Source: Erginobacter sp964587835
Lineage (GTDB): Bacteria > Auribacterota > Erginobacteria > Erginobacterales > Erginobacteraceae
NCBI GenBank assembly: GCA_964587835.1
Contig: CAZPMN010000041.1
Span: 1 to 18,869, forward strand
Direction: 5' to 3'
Length of the DNA: 18,869 bases
Shown here: one piece after another, positions 1 through 6,878 of the stretch
How positions within the stretch are numbered: the stretch's first letter is position 1
How the letters are laid out: each line of letters opens with the position of its first letter
The notes under the pieces: model-generated
Databases searched by the model: none
What the model saw: only the letters and a program-made list of their open reading frames with translations
What the model was told of the DNA's origin: nothing
Program-made: the position numbers and the translations under genes

Positions 1-20
1 TCCAACAAGGAATATCCAAC
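1..20. repeat. Fragment of AATATCCAA dispersed repeat
   Basis: The first 20 bases match the reverse complement of 9190-9212 closely, around the shared core CCAACAAGGAAT. The repeat therefore occurs at least twice, in opposite orientations. It lies at the window edge, which fits an assembly break in a repeat. Confidence 0.6.
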
Positions 21-30
21 TGAAGAAGGA

Positions 31-78
31 TTGAGATTGCTTCGTCCCCTTCGCTCCGCTCAGGGTCCTCGCAATGAC
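31..78. repeat. Dispersed palindromic repeat, variant centre
   Basis: The outer arms TTGAGATTGCTTCGTC and CCTCGCAATGAC are the same as in the copies near 3200, 3421 and 9012. The centre is different: it holds the imperfect palindrome CCCTTCGCTCCGCTCAGGGT instead of the short CGCTTTGCT. When translated, this family gives the spurious peptide CHCEERSDEAI that is often mis-annotated in bacterial genomes. No coding function is likely. Confidence 0.75.
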
Positions 79-87
79 GGGCGAACT

Positions 88-107
88 ATTCAATATCCAA
101 TATTCAG
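88..107. repeat. AATATCCAA dispersed repeat
   Basis: ATTCAATATCCAATATTCAG recurs almost unchanged at 8953-8970, and inverted near 9196-9215. It is a short A+T-rich interspersed element confined to intergenic DNA. Confidence 0.55.
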
Positions 108-192
108 TAACCCGCCTCTCGAATCCGAGAGCCAGGCAAGCAAGGTTTTATATGATTCCTGATTTCCTGTTTTCCTAAGAGGTAAGGCGCTG

Positions 193-960
193 ATGTCGAT
201 ATTGGAAAAAACCGGAGGCAAGATCCTGGAGTCCCTGGAGGGGATGGGAGGGACGGTTACCCTGCTCTTCCGGGGGCTTTACTGGTTCAAGGCGAGCTGG
301 AAGTACCGCCAGGAGATCGTCGCCCAGATGCTCCTGACCGGGGTGGGAAGCCTCCCGGTGGTGATGGTGGTCGGTCTCTTTGCCGGGATGGTCCTGGCGC
401 TCCAGAGCGGGCAGGAACTGGCCCGCTTCCAGCTCCAGTCCACCCTGGGCAACATCGTCGCCGCCTCGATCTGCCGGGAGATGGGACCGGTCTTCACCGC
501 CATCATCGTGGCCGGCCGGGTGGGTTCGGCGATGGCCGCCCAGCTGGGGACGATGAAGGTTTCCGAGGAGATCGACGCCCTGGAGGCGATGTCGATCAAT
601 CCCGTCCGTTACCTGGTGATGCCCCGGATCTGGGCGCTTTTGGTGATGCTCCCCGTCCTCACCGTCTTCGCCAACCTGCTTGGGATCCTGGGCGGGGCGA
701 TGATCGCCCGCCTCCAGATCGGGGTCAGTTACCACTCCTTCTTCGACGGGGTGATGACCAACCTGGCAGTGATGGATGTCTTGAACGGGATGGTCAAGGC
801 GGTCGTCTTCGGCCTGACCATCGCCGCCGTCGCCTGTTACCAGGGGTTGAATGCCCGGGAGGGGGCGCGGGGTGTCGGCCTGGCCACCACCCACTCCCTG
901 GTCTTCTCCTTTTTGACGATCGTAATCTTTGATTACTTCATCACGGCGTTCTTTTACTGA
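193..960 (+). CDS. mlaE: MlaE-family phospholipid ABC transporter permease
   Basis: This is the inner-membrane permease of an Mla (MCE-type) lipid transporter, which moves phospholipid between the inner membrane and the periplasmic MCE protein. At 255 aa it has the usual family length. The sequence shows an N-terminal amphipathic stretch and about five hydrophobic segments (roughly 45-70, 95-115, 145-170, 195-215, 230-253). It carries the family hallmark REMGPVFTAIIVAGRVGSA (95-113), followed by the loop MKVSEEIDALEAM that contacts the ATPase. The start at 193 is preceded by AGAGGT at 178-183. mlaF follows 26 bp later and mlaD directly after it, so the three are almost certainly one operon. 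No STAS-domain mlaB, mlaC or mlaA is adjacent. The family call is secure; the transport direction cannot be read from sequence. Confidence 0.95.
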   Translation: MSILEKTGGKILESLEGMGGTVTLLFRGLYWFKASWKYRQEIVAQMLLTGVGSLPVVMVVGLFAGMVLALQSGQELARFQLQSTLGNIVAASICREMGPVFTAIIVAGRVGSAMAAQLGTMKVSEEIDALEAMSINPVRYLVMPRIWALLVMLPVLTVFANLLGILGGAMIARLQIGVSYHSFFDGVMTNLAVMDVLNGMVKAVVFGLTIAAVACYQGLNAREGARGVGLATTHSLVFSFLTIVIFDYFITAFFY

Positions 961-986
961 GGTTCCGATCCCGGGCCAGTCGAAAG

Positions 987-1769
987 ATGATCACAATCAG
1001 CAAGCTATACAAGAGCCTGGACGGCCGGGAGGTCCTCCGCGGGATCGATCTGGAGGTGGAGGAGGGGGAGATCCTGGCGATCATCGGCGGCAGCGGGATG
1101 GGAAAGTCGGTCATGCTCAAGCATATCCTCGGCTTTCTTCGGCCCGATTCCGGGGACGTCCGGGTCGATGGGGTCTCCATCCCCAACTGCTCGCTCACCC
1201 GGCTCTACGAGGTCCGCAAAACCTATGGGGTGGTCTTCCAGTCTCCCGCCCTGCTCCAGTCCCTGACCGTCGAGGAGAACGTCTCCCTTCCCCTGCGCGA
1301 GCACACCGACTACCCGGAAGAGAAGATCGCCGGAATAGTCCGCGACCGCCTCCACCTGGTCCGGCTCTTCGACGTGGAAGCCAAGTTCCCCGCTCAGCTC
1401 TCCGGGGGGATGCAGAAACGGGTCTCGCTGGCCCGGGCCCTGGTGATGGACCCCAAGATAATGCTCTTCGACGAGCCGGCCACCGGCCTCGATCCGATCC
1501 TGACCGCGACCATCGGCCATTTAATCGTTGACCTCCACCGGCGGATCGGATTTACTTCCATCGCGGTGACTCACAACATGGATTTCGCCTACCTGATCGC
1601 CGACCGGATCGCGATGCTCCATGAAGGCAGGATCATCGCTGAGGGGACCCCCGAAGAGATCAGGCATACCACTCAACCCCAAGTGAGAGACTTCATTTCC
1701 GGTACCCCCCGGCAGGAATTCCGTGAAGGTTCCGGCCGGCCCGGGAAAGCCGGAAACCCGGAGAAATAA
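987..1769 (+). CDS. mlaF: MlaF-type lipid transporter ATP-binding protein
   Basis: This is the cytoplasmic ATPase that powers the MlaE permease. At 260 aa it shows a complete ABC nucleotide-binding domain: Walker A GGSGMGKS (34-41), Q-loop Q85 in FQSPAL, signature LSGGMQKR (138-145), Walker B IMLFDEP with D162/E163, and H-loop H196. The GGMQKR form of the signature is typical of the Mla/MCE ATPase branch. The C-terminal ~30 residues (from about PRQEFREGSG) are polar, low in complexity and probably disordered. Its TAA stop shares one base with the ATG of mlaD (TAATG at 1767-1771), indicating translational coupling. It lies between permease and MCE genes in the usual order. Confidence 0.95.
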   Translation: MITISKLYKSLDGREVLRGIDLEVEEGEILAIIGGSGMGKSVMLKHILGFLRPDSGDVRVDGVSIPNCSLTRLYEVRKTYGVVFQSPALLQSLTVEENVSLPLREHTDYPEEKIAGIVRDRLHLVRLFDVEAKFPAQLSGGMQKRVSLARALVMDPKIMLFDEPATGLDPILTATIGHLIVDLHRRIGFTSIAVTHNMDFAYLIADRIAMLHEGRIIAEGTPEEIRHTTQPQVRDFISGTPRQEFREGSGRPGKAGNPEK

Positions 1770-3160
1770 TGGCCCTGTCCGCGGAAAAAAAGGTTGGGAT
1801 TCTTTTCTTCCTGGGGGTGGCCCTGCTCGCCTTCTTCACCATCGTCCTGACCGATATCCGGATCTTCCAGAAGGAGTACCGGGTCACTGTCGCTTTTGAC
1901 CAGGTCGGCGGGTTGAAGAAGGGGGACAAGGTGGCCCTGGGCGGGATGGAGGTGGGGACGGTCAAGGAACTCACCCAGCGCAAGGGCAGGATTGAGGTGG
2001 TCCTGGCGATCGAGGATGAGGTGGAGATCCCCCGCAATTCAGCCTTCCGCCTGGGCGACATCGGCCTGCTGGGGGGCAAGCGGGTGGAAATCACCTGGGG
2101 GGACGAGGAGAGCGGGTTTCTCGTCGAGGGGGACCGGATCGAGGGGAAGAGCAGCCCGGGGCTCTCGGAGGTGATCGCCAGCCTGGGCGAGGCGGGGGAG
2201 AACGTCGATGAGATTATGGTCTCGATCCGGGAGACGACCGAAAAGATATCCCGGGGCGAGGGGACGATCGGAAAACTGATCTCGGAGGACGACATCTACC
2301 GGGATATCCGGACGATCTCCAGCCGGATCGCCTCCGGCGAGGGGACGATCGGGCGGTTGATCAACAATCCCGAGCTCTACGAGGACCTGCGCAAACTCTT
2401 CTCCGACCTCCAGCGGTTGCTGGAGGAGAATCGGAGCCGGGTGGAGGAGATAGTCGGTCAGATCCAGGAGGCGGCCCCCTCGATCAAGGGCACCGCCCGC
2501 AACTTGGAGGAGATCACCGACAAGATCAACCGGGGCGAGGGGACGATCGGCAAGCTGATCAACGAGGACGATCTCTACACCGACACCCGCTCCACCCTGA
2601 CCACGATCGATACCGCCGGGCAGAAGTTGTCCGATATGCTGACCAAGGCCGAGCGGGTCCGGATCTTCCTTGGTGCCGAGGTAGCCTACAACGAGCGGAA
2701 CGAGCATAGCCTGACCAAGGCCTACGTGGAGATCGAGCCGAATCCGAGCAAGCTCTACCGGATCGGGATGAGCCTCCTGGCCGGGGAGGGGACCGAGGCC
2801 GACCGGACCGACGACCCCTCGACCGAGCTGGACGCCCAGATCGGCCTGCGCTTCTTCGACAACCGTCTCACCGTTCGGGGCGGTCTGCTGGAAGGCCGGG
2901 TGGGGGGCGGTCTCGACTTCCGGATCTGGGGCGAGGACCTGGTTCTGAGCGTCGAGGGCCGGGACGTCTGGTCGAAGGAGAAGGACGAGAACATCGACCC
3001 GTTCCTCCTCCGGGCTTACGTCGACACCAATGTCTGGTGGGGGTTCTACCTCCGGCTGGGTGGCGACAACCTGCTCGACGAGCCCGGGTTTTACGGCGGA
3101 GCCGGTCTGAAGCTGAGGGACGACGACATCAAGGTCCTCTTCGGCCTGCTCAGTTTTTAG
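1769..3160 (+). CDS. mlaD: Long MlaD: MCE protein with C-terminal beta-barrel-like domain
   Basis: This is the substrate-binding MCE subunit of the MlaEFD transporter. At 463 aa it is far longer than proteobacterial MlaD (about 180 aa). In order it shows: a membrane anchor at 9-29; one MCE domain at about 37-112; a helical middle with three GEGTIG(K/R)L motifs at 163, 190 and 256, each followed by an acidic loop ending in (I/L)Y; and, from about 297 to the end, a stretch rich in alternating hydrophobic/polar strands and aromatics (for example FLGAEVAYNE, YRIGMSLLAGE, VGGGLDFRIWGE, GFYLRLGGDNL) that ends in phenylalanine, as outer-membrane strands often do. The layout matches the diderm MlaD proteins with a C-terminal barrel described in Veillonella parvula, proposed to span the envelope alone. 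The MCE call is secure; the barrel is inferred from pattern only. Confidence 0.9.
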   Translation: MALSAEKKVGILFFLGVALLAFFTIVLTDIRIFQKEYRVTVAFDQVGGLKKGDKVALGGMEVGTVKELTQRKGRIEVVLAIEDEVEIPRNSAFRLGDIGLLGGKRVEITWGDEESGFLVEGDRIEGKSSPGLSEVIASLGEAGENVDEIMVSIRETTEKISRGEGTIGKLISEDDIYRDIRTISSRIASGEGTIGRLINNPELYEDLRKLFSDLQRLLEENRSRVEEIVGQIQEAAPSIKGTARNLEEITDKINRGEGTIGKLINEDDLYTDTRSTLTTIDTAGQKLSDMLTKAERVRIFLGAEVAYNERNEHSLTKAYVEIEPNPSKLYRIGMSLLAGEGTEADRTDDPSTELDAQIGLRFFDNRLTVRGGLLEGRVGGGLDFRIWGEDLVLSVEGRDVWSKEKDENIDPFLLRAYVDTNVWWGFYLRLGGDNLLDEPGFYGGAGLKLRDDDIKVLFGLLSF

Positions 3161-3174
3161 TATACTGCCGGAGG

Positions 3175-3463
3175 ATAGATTGCTTCGTCGCTTTGCTCCT
3201 TGCAATGACGACGATCCGGGCATTGAGATTGCTTCGTCGCTTTGCTCCTCGCAATGACGACGATCCGGGCATTGAGATTNNNNNNNNNNNNNNNNNNNNN
3301 NNNNNNNNNNNNNNNNNNNNNNNNNNNNNNNNNNNNNNNNNNNNNNNNNNNNNNNNNNNNNNNNNNNNNNNNNNNNNNNGTCGCTTTGCTCCTCGCAATG
3401 ACGACGATCCGGGCATTGAGATTGCTTCGTCGCTCCGCTCCTCGCAATGACAGGGCGCGGGAG
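3175..3463. repeat. Tandem array of 49-bp palindromic repeat units, interrupted by gap
   Basis: The unit runs from ATTGCTTCGTCGCTTTGCTC through CGCAATGAC to GACGATCCGGGCATTGAG. Units begin at 3179, 3228 and 3277 (49-bp steps) before the N run, and at 3421 after it. The partial unit after the gap would begin at 3372, out of step with 3277 plus multiples of 49, so the true gap is not 100 bp. The next unit start, at 3464, is 43 bp on with a different linker. The linkers are constant, so this is a tandem repeat and not a CRISPR. Open frames through it are artefacts. Confidence 0.85.
3280..3379. other. Assembly gap (100 N)
   Basis: Exactly 100 undetermined bases lie inside the 49-bp tandem array. 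The phase of the flanking units shows that 100 is a placeholder length and that an unknown number of repeat units is missing. Confidence 0.98.
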
Positions 3464-3531
3464 ATTGCTTCGTCGGGCTTTTGTGGGGGCACGGCATGCC
3501 GTGCCCCTACGTTTGGCATCCTCGTAATGAC
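3464..3531. repeat. Palindrome nested inside a dispersed repeat copy
   Basis: The arms of the dispersed family are present at each end (ATTGCTTCGTCG at 3464, TCCTCGTAATGAC at the right). The usual short centre is replaced by about 43 bp containing the perfect 22-bp palindrome centred between 3496 and 3497 (3486-3507, GGGGCACGGCA and its complement). This looks like one hairpin element inserted in, or exchanged into, another. Confidence 0.7.
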
Positions 3532-3610
3532 CTTGTTCATAGGTTGTTAATTATGGGACACTACACTGATTCGGGGATTCGAATGATCGGTGGGAGTGCA
3601 GATCGCGATC

Positions 3611-3640
3611 TTGACCCGGGAAAGGTTTATGTGCCATAGT
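3611..3640 (+). promoter_or_regulatory. Possible sigma-70-type promoter for psd-pssA
   Basis: TTGACC (3611-3616) and CATAGT (3635-3640), separated by 18 bp, match 5/6 and 4/6 of the vegetative consensus. They lie 57 bp upstream of psd in otherwise unique sequence (3532-3696) in which I see no gene. This is plausible only, since such matches occur by chance. Confidence 0.35.
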
Positions 3641-3696
3641 ATCTTCCACCGGAAAGCGCCGGGCGCGACCGGTGAAATTTCCAACAGCGGATTAAA

Positions 3697-4338
3697 ATGA
3701 TTATGTACACGGTGGAACGAGAAGGCTGGAGATTCATTATCCCGTTTGTCCTGCTGGGCCTGGGGTTTATCTTCCTGATCGAGATCCTCTGGCCGCTGGG
3801 GGTTTTCTTCCTCCTCCTGGCGGCGGCGGTGACGGCTTTTTTCCGCCAGCCCCGGATCGAGCAGACCTTTGCTCCTCACCAGATTGTCGCCCCGGCCTCG
3901 GGGACGGTGATCGATATCCGGGAGATCGAGGAACCCGACTTCCTCAAGAACAGGGTGCAGCGGGTGAGTATCTTCATGTCGATCCTCGACGAGCATATCA
4001 ATTACGCCCCGCTGGCCGGCGAGGTCGCCTATCTCTCTCATCAGCCGGGGCAGTTCAAGCAGGCTTTTCGGGAGGAGGCTTCCCTTTACAACGAGGCCCA
4101 GAAGATCGGCTTTCGCGACGGGGAGCGAAGCTGGATGATCAAACAGATCGCCGGCATCGTCGCCCGCCGCATAGTCTGCCGCTGCCAAGTCGGCGACCGC
4201 CTCCGGTCCGGCCAGAAACTGGGGCTGATCCGTTTCGGTTCCCGGGTCGAGCTCTTCTTCCCCCCCACGGCTGTCTTTACGGTCAAGCTGGGGGATAAGG
4301 TCAAGGGGGGCAGGACCGTGATGGGAGAGATGGTATGA
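3697..4338 (+). CDS. psd: Phosphatidylserine decarboxylase proenzyme (short type)
   Basis: It decarboxylates phosphatidylserine to phosphatidylethanolamine at the inner membrane. The 213-aa length fits the short Psd class rather than the ~300-aa E. coli type. Two hydrophobic segments (about 13-30 and 33-48) anchor it. The family region runs from APASGTV (65-71) through FMSILDEHINYAPLAGEV (93-110). The self-processing site is LIRFGSRVELFFP, with cleavage expected between G181 and S182 so that the serine becomes the pyruvoyl group. The start may be ATG 3697 or ATG 3703; neither has a convincing ribosome-binding site. Its stop overlaps the pssA start by 4 bp (ATGA at 4335-4338), so the two consecutive enzymes of the pathway are translationally coupled. 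The mlaEFD transporter for the same lipids lies just upstream. Confidence 0.95.
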   Translation: MIMYTVEREGWRFIIPFVLLGLGFIFLIEILWPLGVFFLLLAAAVTAFFRQPRIEQTFAPHQIVAPASGTVIDIREIEEPDFLKNRVQRVSIFMSILDEHINYAPLAGEVAYLSHQPGQFKQAFREEASLYNEAQKIGFRDGERSWMIKQIAGIVARRIVCRCQVGDRLRSGQKLGLIRFGSRVELFFPPTAVFTVKLGDKVKGGRTVMGEMV

Positions 4339-5078
4339 AGAAGATCTACATCCTGCCCAATCTCTTCACCACCGGGAATATCTTCTGCGGCGTCTATGCC
4401 CTCTCCCTGATCCTGAGGGACGACCCGGAGTTCTATCCTCGGGCCGCCTGGTTCCTGCTTCTGGGGATGGTCTTTGACTTCATCGACGGCCAGCTGGCCC
4501 GGCTTTACCGGGCGACCAGCCGCTTCGGGGTCGAACTAGATTCCCTGGCTGATTTTCTCTCTTTCGGGGTGGTCACCACCATCCTCGCCTACCAGGTGGT
4601 GTTGAAGGATTTCAAGGGGTTCGGGGTGGGGATCGCTTTTCTCTACATCGTCTTCACCGCGCTGAGACTGGCCCGGTTCAACATCCAGGTCAACAAGGAG
4701 GAGAAGACCGACTTCAAGGGCCTTCCCTCTCCGGTCGCCTCCGGGGTGGTTCTCTCCTTCTTCATCTTCAACGCCCATTTCGAACTCGGCCTGGCGAGCG
4801 TCATCCCCTTCCTGATGATCGTTCTCAGCGCCCTGATGGTCACCAATCTCAGCTACCCGACCCTGCTCAGCCTCCACCTGCGCCAGAAACAGCCCTTCCT
4901 CTACCTGGTGGCGGTTATCCTGATGCTGGTAATCCTGATCGCCCATCACCAGGCGGGGGTCTTTCTCGGTTTCATGCTCTATCTCGGCCTGGGGATTTAC
5001 CAGGGGCTGCAGATCGAACTCCGGCAGAGAAAGTCCACCCGGATCCGGGCCGGAGTCAAACATTCCGTTCGGTCCTGA
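4335..5078 (+). CDS. pssA: CDP-diacylglycerol--serine O-phosphatidyltransferase
   Basis: It makes phosphatidylserine from CDP-diacylglycerol and serine, supplying the substrate of the preceding Psd. At 247 aa it shows the CDP-alcohol phosphatidyltransferase motif DG-x2-AR-x8-G-x3-D-x3-D: D51, G52, A55, R56, G65, D69 and D73. Six to eight hydrophobic segments span most of the protein, consistent with an integral inner-membrane enzyme of the Bacillus/archaeal-type (class II) family. The N-terminus KKIYILPNLFTTGNIFCG is typical of that family. The start is fixed by the ATGA overlap with psd. The last ~20 residues are basic and probably cytoplasmic. In Geobacter-like genomes leuA often follows pssA; here it does not. 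Confidence 0.95.
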   Translation: MKKIYILPNLFTTGNIFCGVYALSLILRDDPEFYPRAAWFLLLGMVFDFIDGQLARLYRATSRFGVELDSLADFLSFGVVTTILAYQVVLKDFKGFGVGIAFLYIVFTALRLARFNIQVNKEEKTDFKGLPSPVASGVVLSFFIFNAHFELGLASVIPFLMIVLSALMVTNLSYPTLLSLHLRQKQPFLYLVAVILMLVILIAHHQAGVFLGFMLYLGLGIYQGLQIELRQRKSTRIRAGVKHSVRS

Positions 5079-5110
5079 GCGGTCGAGGGTCCTTCCCGGC
5101 GAGATCGGTC

Positions 5111-6223
5111 ATGCGTGCAAGAACTTCAGGGGTCCTGATTCTGATTATCCTCCTCCTGGGAGGCGTCCTGATCGCCCGCCACTATCTCTATCTCCCCCGG
5201 GCCCGGGAGAAGAAATTGGCGTCCGCGGTGGAACTGGTCGAATCCGGTAACGATCAAGAGGCGATACCCCTGCTCCGGCAGCTGGCTGGACGTCCGCCGT
5301 TCGGTCCCGGGGAAAGAGATGCCGCCCGGCGCCTGGCCCGGGCTCTGGCCCGAACGGGAGACCGGAGTTCGGCGGCTAAGATCTGGGCGGGGCTGGAGGA
5401 GGCGGACGATCCCGGTATCCGGGAGGAAGCCCTCTTCAACCTGGCCATGATCGCGGCCGAAAGAGGGGAGCAGTCCCCCCTTGACGCTTTTATCTCCGCC
5501 TATCCCGAATCGGCATGGCTTCCGGCCGTCCGGCTGGCCCGCGCCCGGGTTCAACTAACGGCCGGCAATCAGGCCGGGGCTGAAGAAGATTACCGCCGTA
5601 TCGTCACCGCCGCCGGCCCAGAGGATATCCGGGCGGACGCCCGGGAGGAACTGGGGAAGATCAACATCGGTCGACTCTGCTCCCGGACGGGAGGCTTGCC
5701 GACCGTCTCCTATACCGTCCGGTCGGGGGATTCCCTGGCGGCGATCGCCCGCCGCCACCAGACCACCCCCGACCTGGTCCGGATGATGAACCGGTTGCCC
5801 ACGGACGTCATCCACCCGGGGCAGGAGTTGAGACTTCCCGCCGAGTCCTTTTCGGCGGTGGTCAGCAAGTCAAAGAACATTCTCACGCTTTTCTACGGGG
5901 AGGAGTTCTTCAAGCAATACCCGGTGGGGACCGGCCGGGACAATTCCAGCCCGGTGGGAGAGTTTACCATCGTCACCAAGCTGATCGACCCCCCCTGGAT
6001 CACGCCGGGAGAGGTGATCCCCCCCCTGGACGAGCGTAACATCCTGGGGACCCGCTGGATGGGGTTCAACGACCCCTACGCCACCTACGGGATCCACGGG
6101 ACCACCCGTCCGGAGACGGTCGGCACCCAGAGCAGCGCCGGGTGTGTGAGGTTGCGCAATGAGGACGTGGAAGAACTCTTTATCTTCCTTCCCCGCGGCG
6201 CTCGAGTGGTGATCGAGGAATGA
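5111..6223 (+). CDS. LysM-containing L,D-transpeptidase (YkuD family)
   Basis: This is a probable cell-wall enzyme forming L,D (3-3) crosslinks in peptidoglycan or attaching proteins to it, acting outside the inner membrane. The 370-aa chain shows an N-terminal signal or anchor helix (7-22), a helical TPR-like region (about 35-185, with repeated Ala/Arg-rich helix pairs), a LysM peptidoglycan-binding domain (YTVRSGDSLAAIA through GQELRLP, about 201-243), and a YkuD domain (about 248-369). The catalytic motif is intact: H319 in YGIHG and C335 in SSAGCVRLRNEDVEEL. TPR plus LysM plus YkuD in one chain is less common than LysM-YkuD alone. It lies 32 bp after pssA on the same strand and may be co-transcribed. 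Its exact substrate is unknown. Confidence 0.9.
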   Translation: MRARTSGVLILIILLLGGVLIARHYLYLPRAREKKLASAVELVESGNDQEAIPLLRQLAGRPPFGPGERDAARRLARALARTGDRSSAAKIWAGLEEADDPGIREEALFNLAMIAAERGEQSPLDAFISAYPESAWLPAVRLARARVQLTAGNQAGAEEDYRRIVTAAGPEDIRADAREELGKINIGRLCSRTGGLPTVSYTVRSGDSLAAIARRHQTTPDLVRMMNRLPTDVIHPGQELRLPAESFSAVVSKSKNILTLFYGEEFFKQYPVGTGRDNSSPVGEFTIVTKLIDPPWITPGEVIPPLDERNILGTRWMGFNDPYATYGIHGTTRPETVGTQSSAGCVRLRNEDVEELFIFLPRGARVVIEE

Positions 6224-6257
6224 ATTTCTCGCGGAATAATCGCACCCAGAGGTCGCA

Positions 6258-6755
6258 ATGAACGGATTCGTGTCGGGACAGCATTCGGCCCCTTTTCTCC
6301 GTCCGGCTTACATCTCCGACGCCAAAGGGATTCGGGAGATGGTCAACCGGTATGCCGCCCAGGGGATGATGCTTCCGCGGTCACTCTCCTCGATCTATGA
6401 GCGGATCCGGGATTTCCGGGTGGTCGTCGAGCAGGGCAAGGTGCTGGGTTGCGTCGCCCTCCAGGTCATCTGGGAGGACCTGGCCGAGGTCCGGACCCTG
6501 GCGGTGGCGGAAGAGCTGCGGGGCCAGGGTTGGGGCCGGGGATTGGTCGAGGACTGCCTGAAGGAGGCGGCCCGGTTGAGAATCCCCCAGGTCTTCACCC
6601 TCTCCTTTACCCCGGAATTCTTTGTTAAACTCGGCTTCACCCGGGTGGACAAGGAGAGTCTTCCCCAGAAGATCTGGAAGGACTGCATCCACTGTCCCCA
6701 CTTTCCCGACTGCAAGGAAGTGGCGTTGCTTAAGGCAGTAAGCAGTGAGCAGTGA
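6258..6755 (+). CDS. argA: Short ArgA-type N-acetyltransferase (GNAT), probable N-acetylglutamate synthase
   Basis: It probably acetylates glutamate with acetyl-CoA, the first step of arginine synthesis. At 165 aa it is a stand-alone GNAT domain without the kinase-like domain of E. coli ArgA. Acetyl-CoA motif A is RTLAVAEELRGQGWGRGLV (79-97, RGQGWG at 88-93). The C-terminal signature KIWKDCIHCPHFPDCKE, with cysteines 143, 146 and 152, is one I associate with short ArgA proteins of delta- and epsilon-type proteobacteria. AGAGGT at 6248-6253 supports the start at 6258. argC, argJ and argB in the same window support the role. The last residues (AVSSEQ) and the TGA stop are encoded by a heptamer repeat array that has overrun the gene end. 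A different GNAT substrate cannot be excluded. Confidence 0.75.
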   Translation: MNGFVSGQHSAPFLRPAYISDAKGIREMVNRYAAQGMMLPRSLSSIYERIRDFRVVVEQGKVLGCVALQVIWEDLAEVRTLAVAEELRGQGWGRGLVEDCLKEAARLRIPQVFTLSFTPEFFVKLGFTRVDKESLPQKIWKDCIHCPHFPDCKEVALLKAVSSEQ

Positions 6756-6878
6756 GCAGTGGAATCGCCCTTCGGGCTTGGGGGATCGGAATGCCCGCGG
6801 GCATTCCTTGTGGTAGATGTAGGATCGCTTCGCTTGCAGGAAAGCGCGTAGCGCAGAGAGCATAGCGGTTAGCGGCTG
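6737..6878. repeat. Composite repeat, copy 1: heptamers, hairpin block, heptamers
   Basis: Three type-A heptamers (AGTAAGC, AGTGAGC, AGTGAGC; 6737-6757) overlap the argA stop. The hairpin block (6763-6840) follows, with GCCCTTCGGGC and the 8-bp-stem palindrome GGAATGCC-CGCG-GGCATTCC. Type-B heptamers come next (GCGCGTA, GCGCAGA, GAGCATA, GCGGTTA; from 6844) and overlap the stop of the opposing Nudix gene. The order matches the copies at 12012 and 12964. The hairpins could also act as a terminator between the convergent genes, but no T-run follows. Confidence 0.8.

Noticed and set aside
116..131. CTCTCG-AATC-CGAGAG hairpin before mlaE as an operator
   Set aside because: A 6-bp stem is common by chance, and no promoter elements could be placed around it with confidence.
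2039..3223. 394-aa minus-strand open frame opposite mlaD
   Set aside because: It is a shadow of the G+C-rich mlaD frame; it is rich in P, G, D and Q without any recognisable motif, while mlaD has clear family features.
3175..3463. CRISPR-like regular spacing
   Set aside because: The stretches between repeated arms are identical to each other (GACGATCCGGGCATTGAG), so there are no unique spacers; the period is a plain tandem repeat.
3037..3550. Several open frames through the repeat array and N run, including CHCEERSDEAI-type peptides
   Set aside because: They read through undetermined bases and a known non-coding repeat family, in several frames and on both strands, with no start signals.
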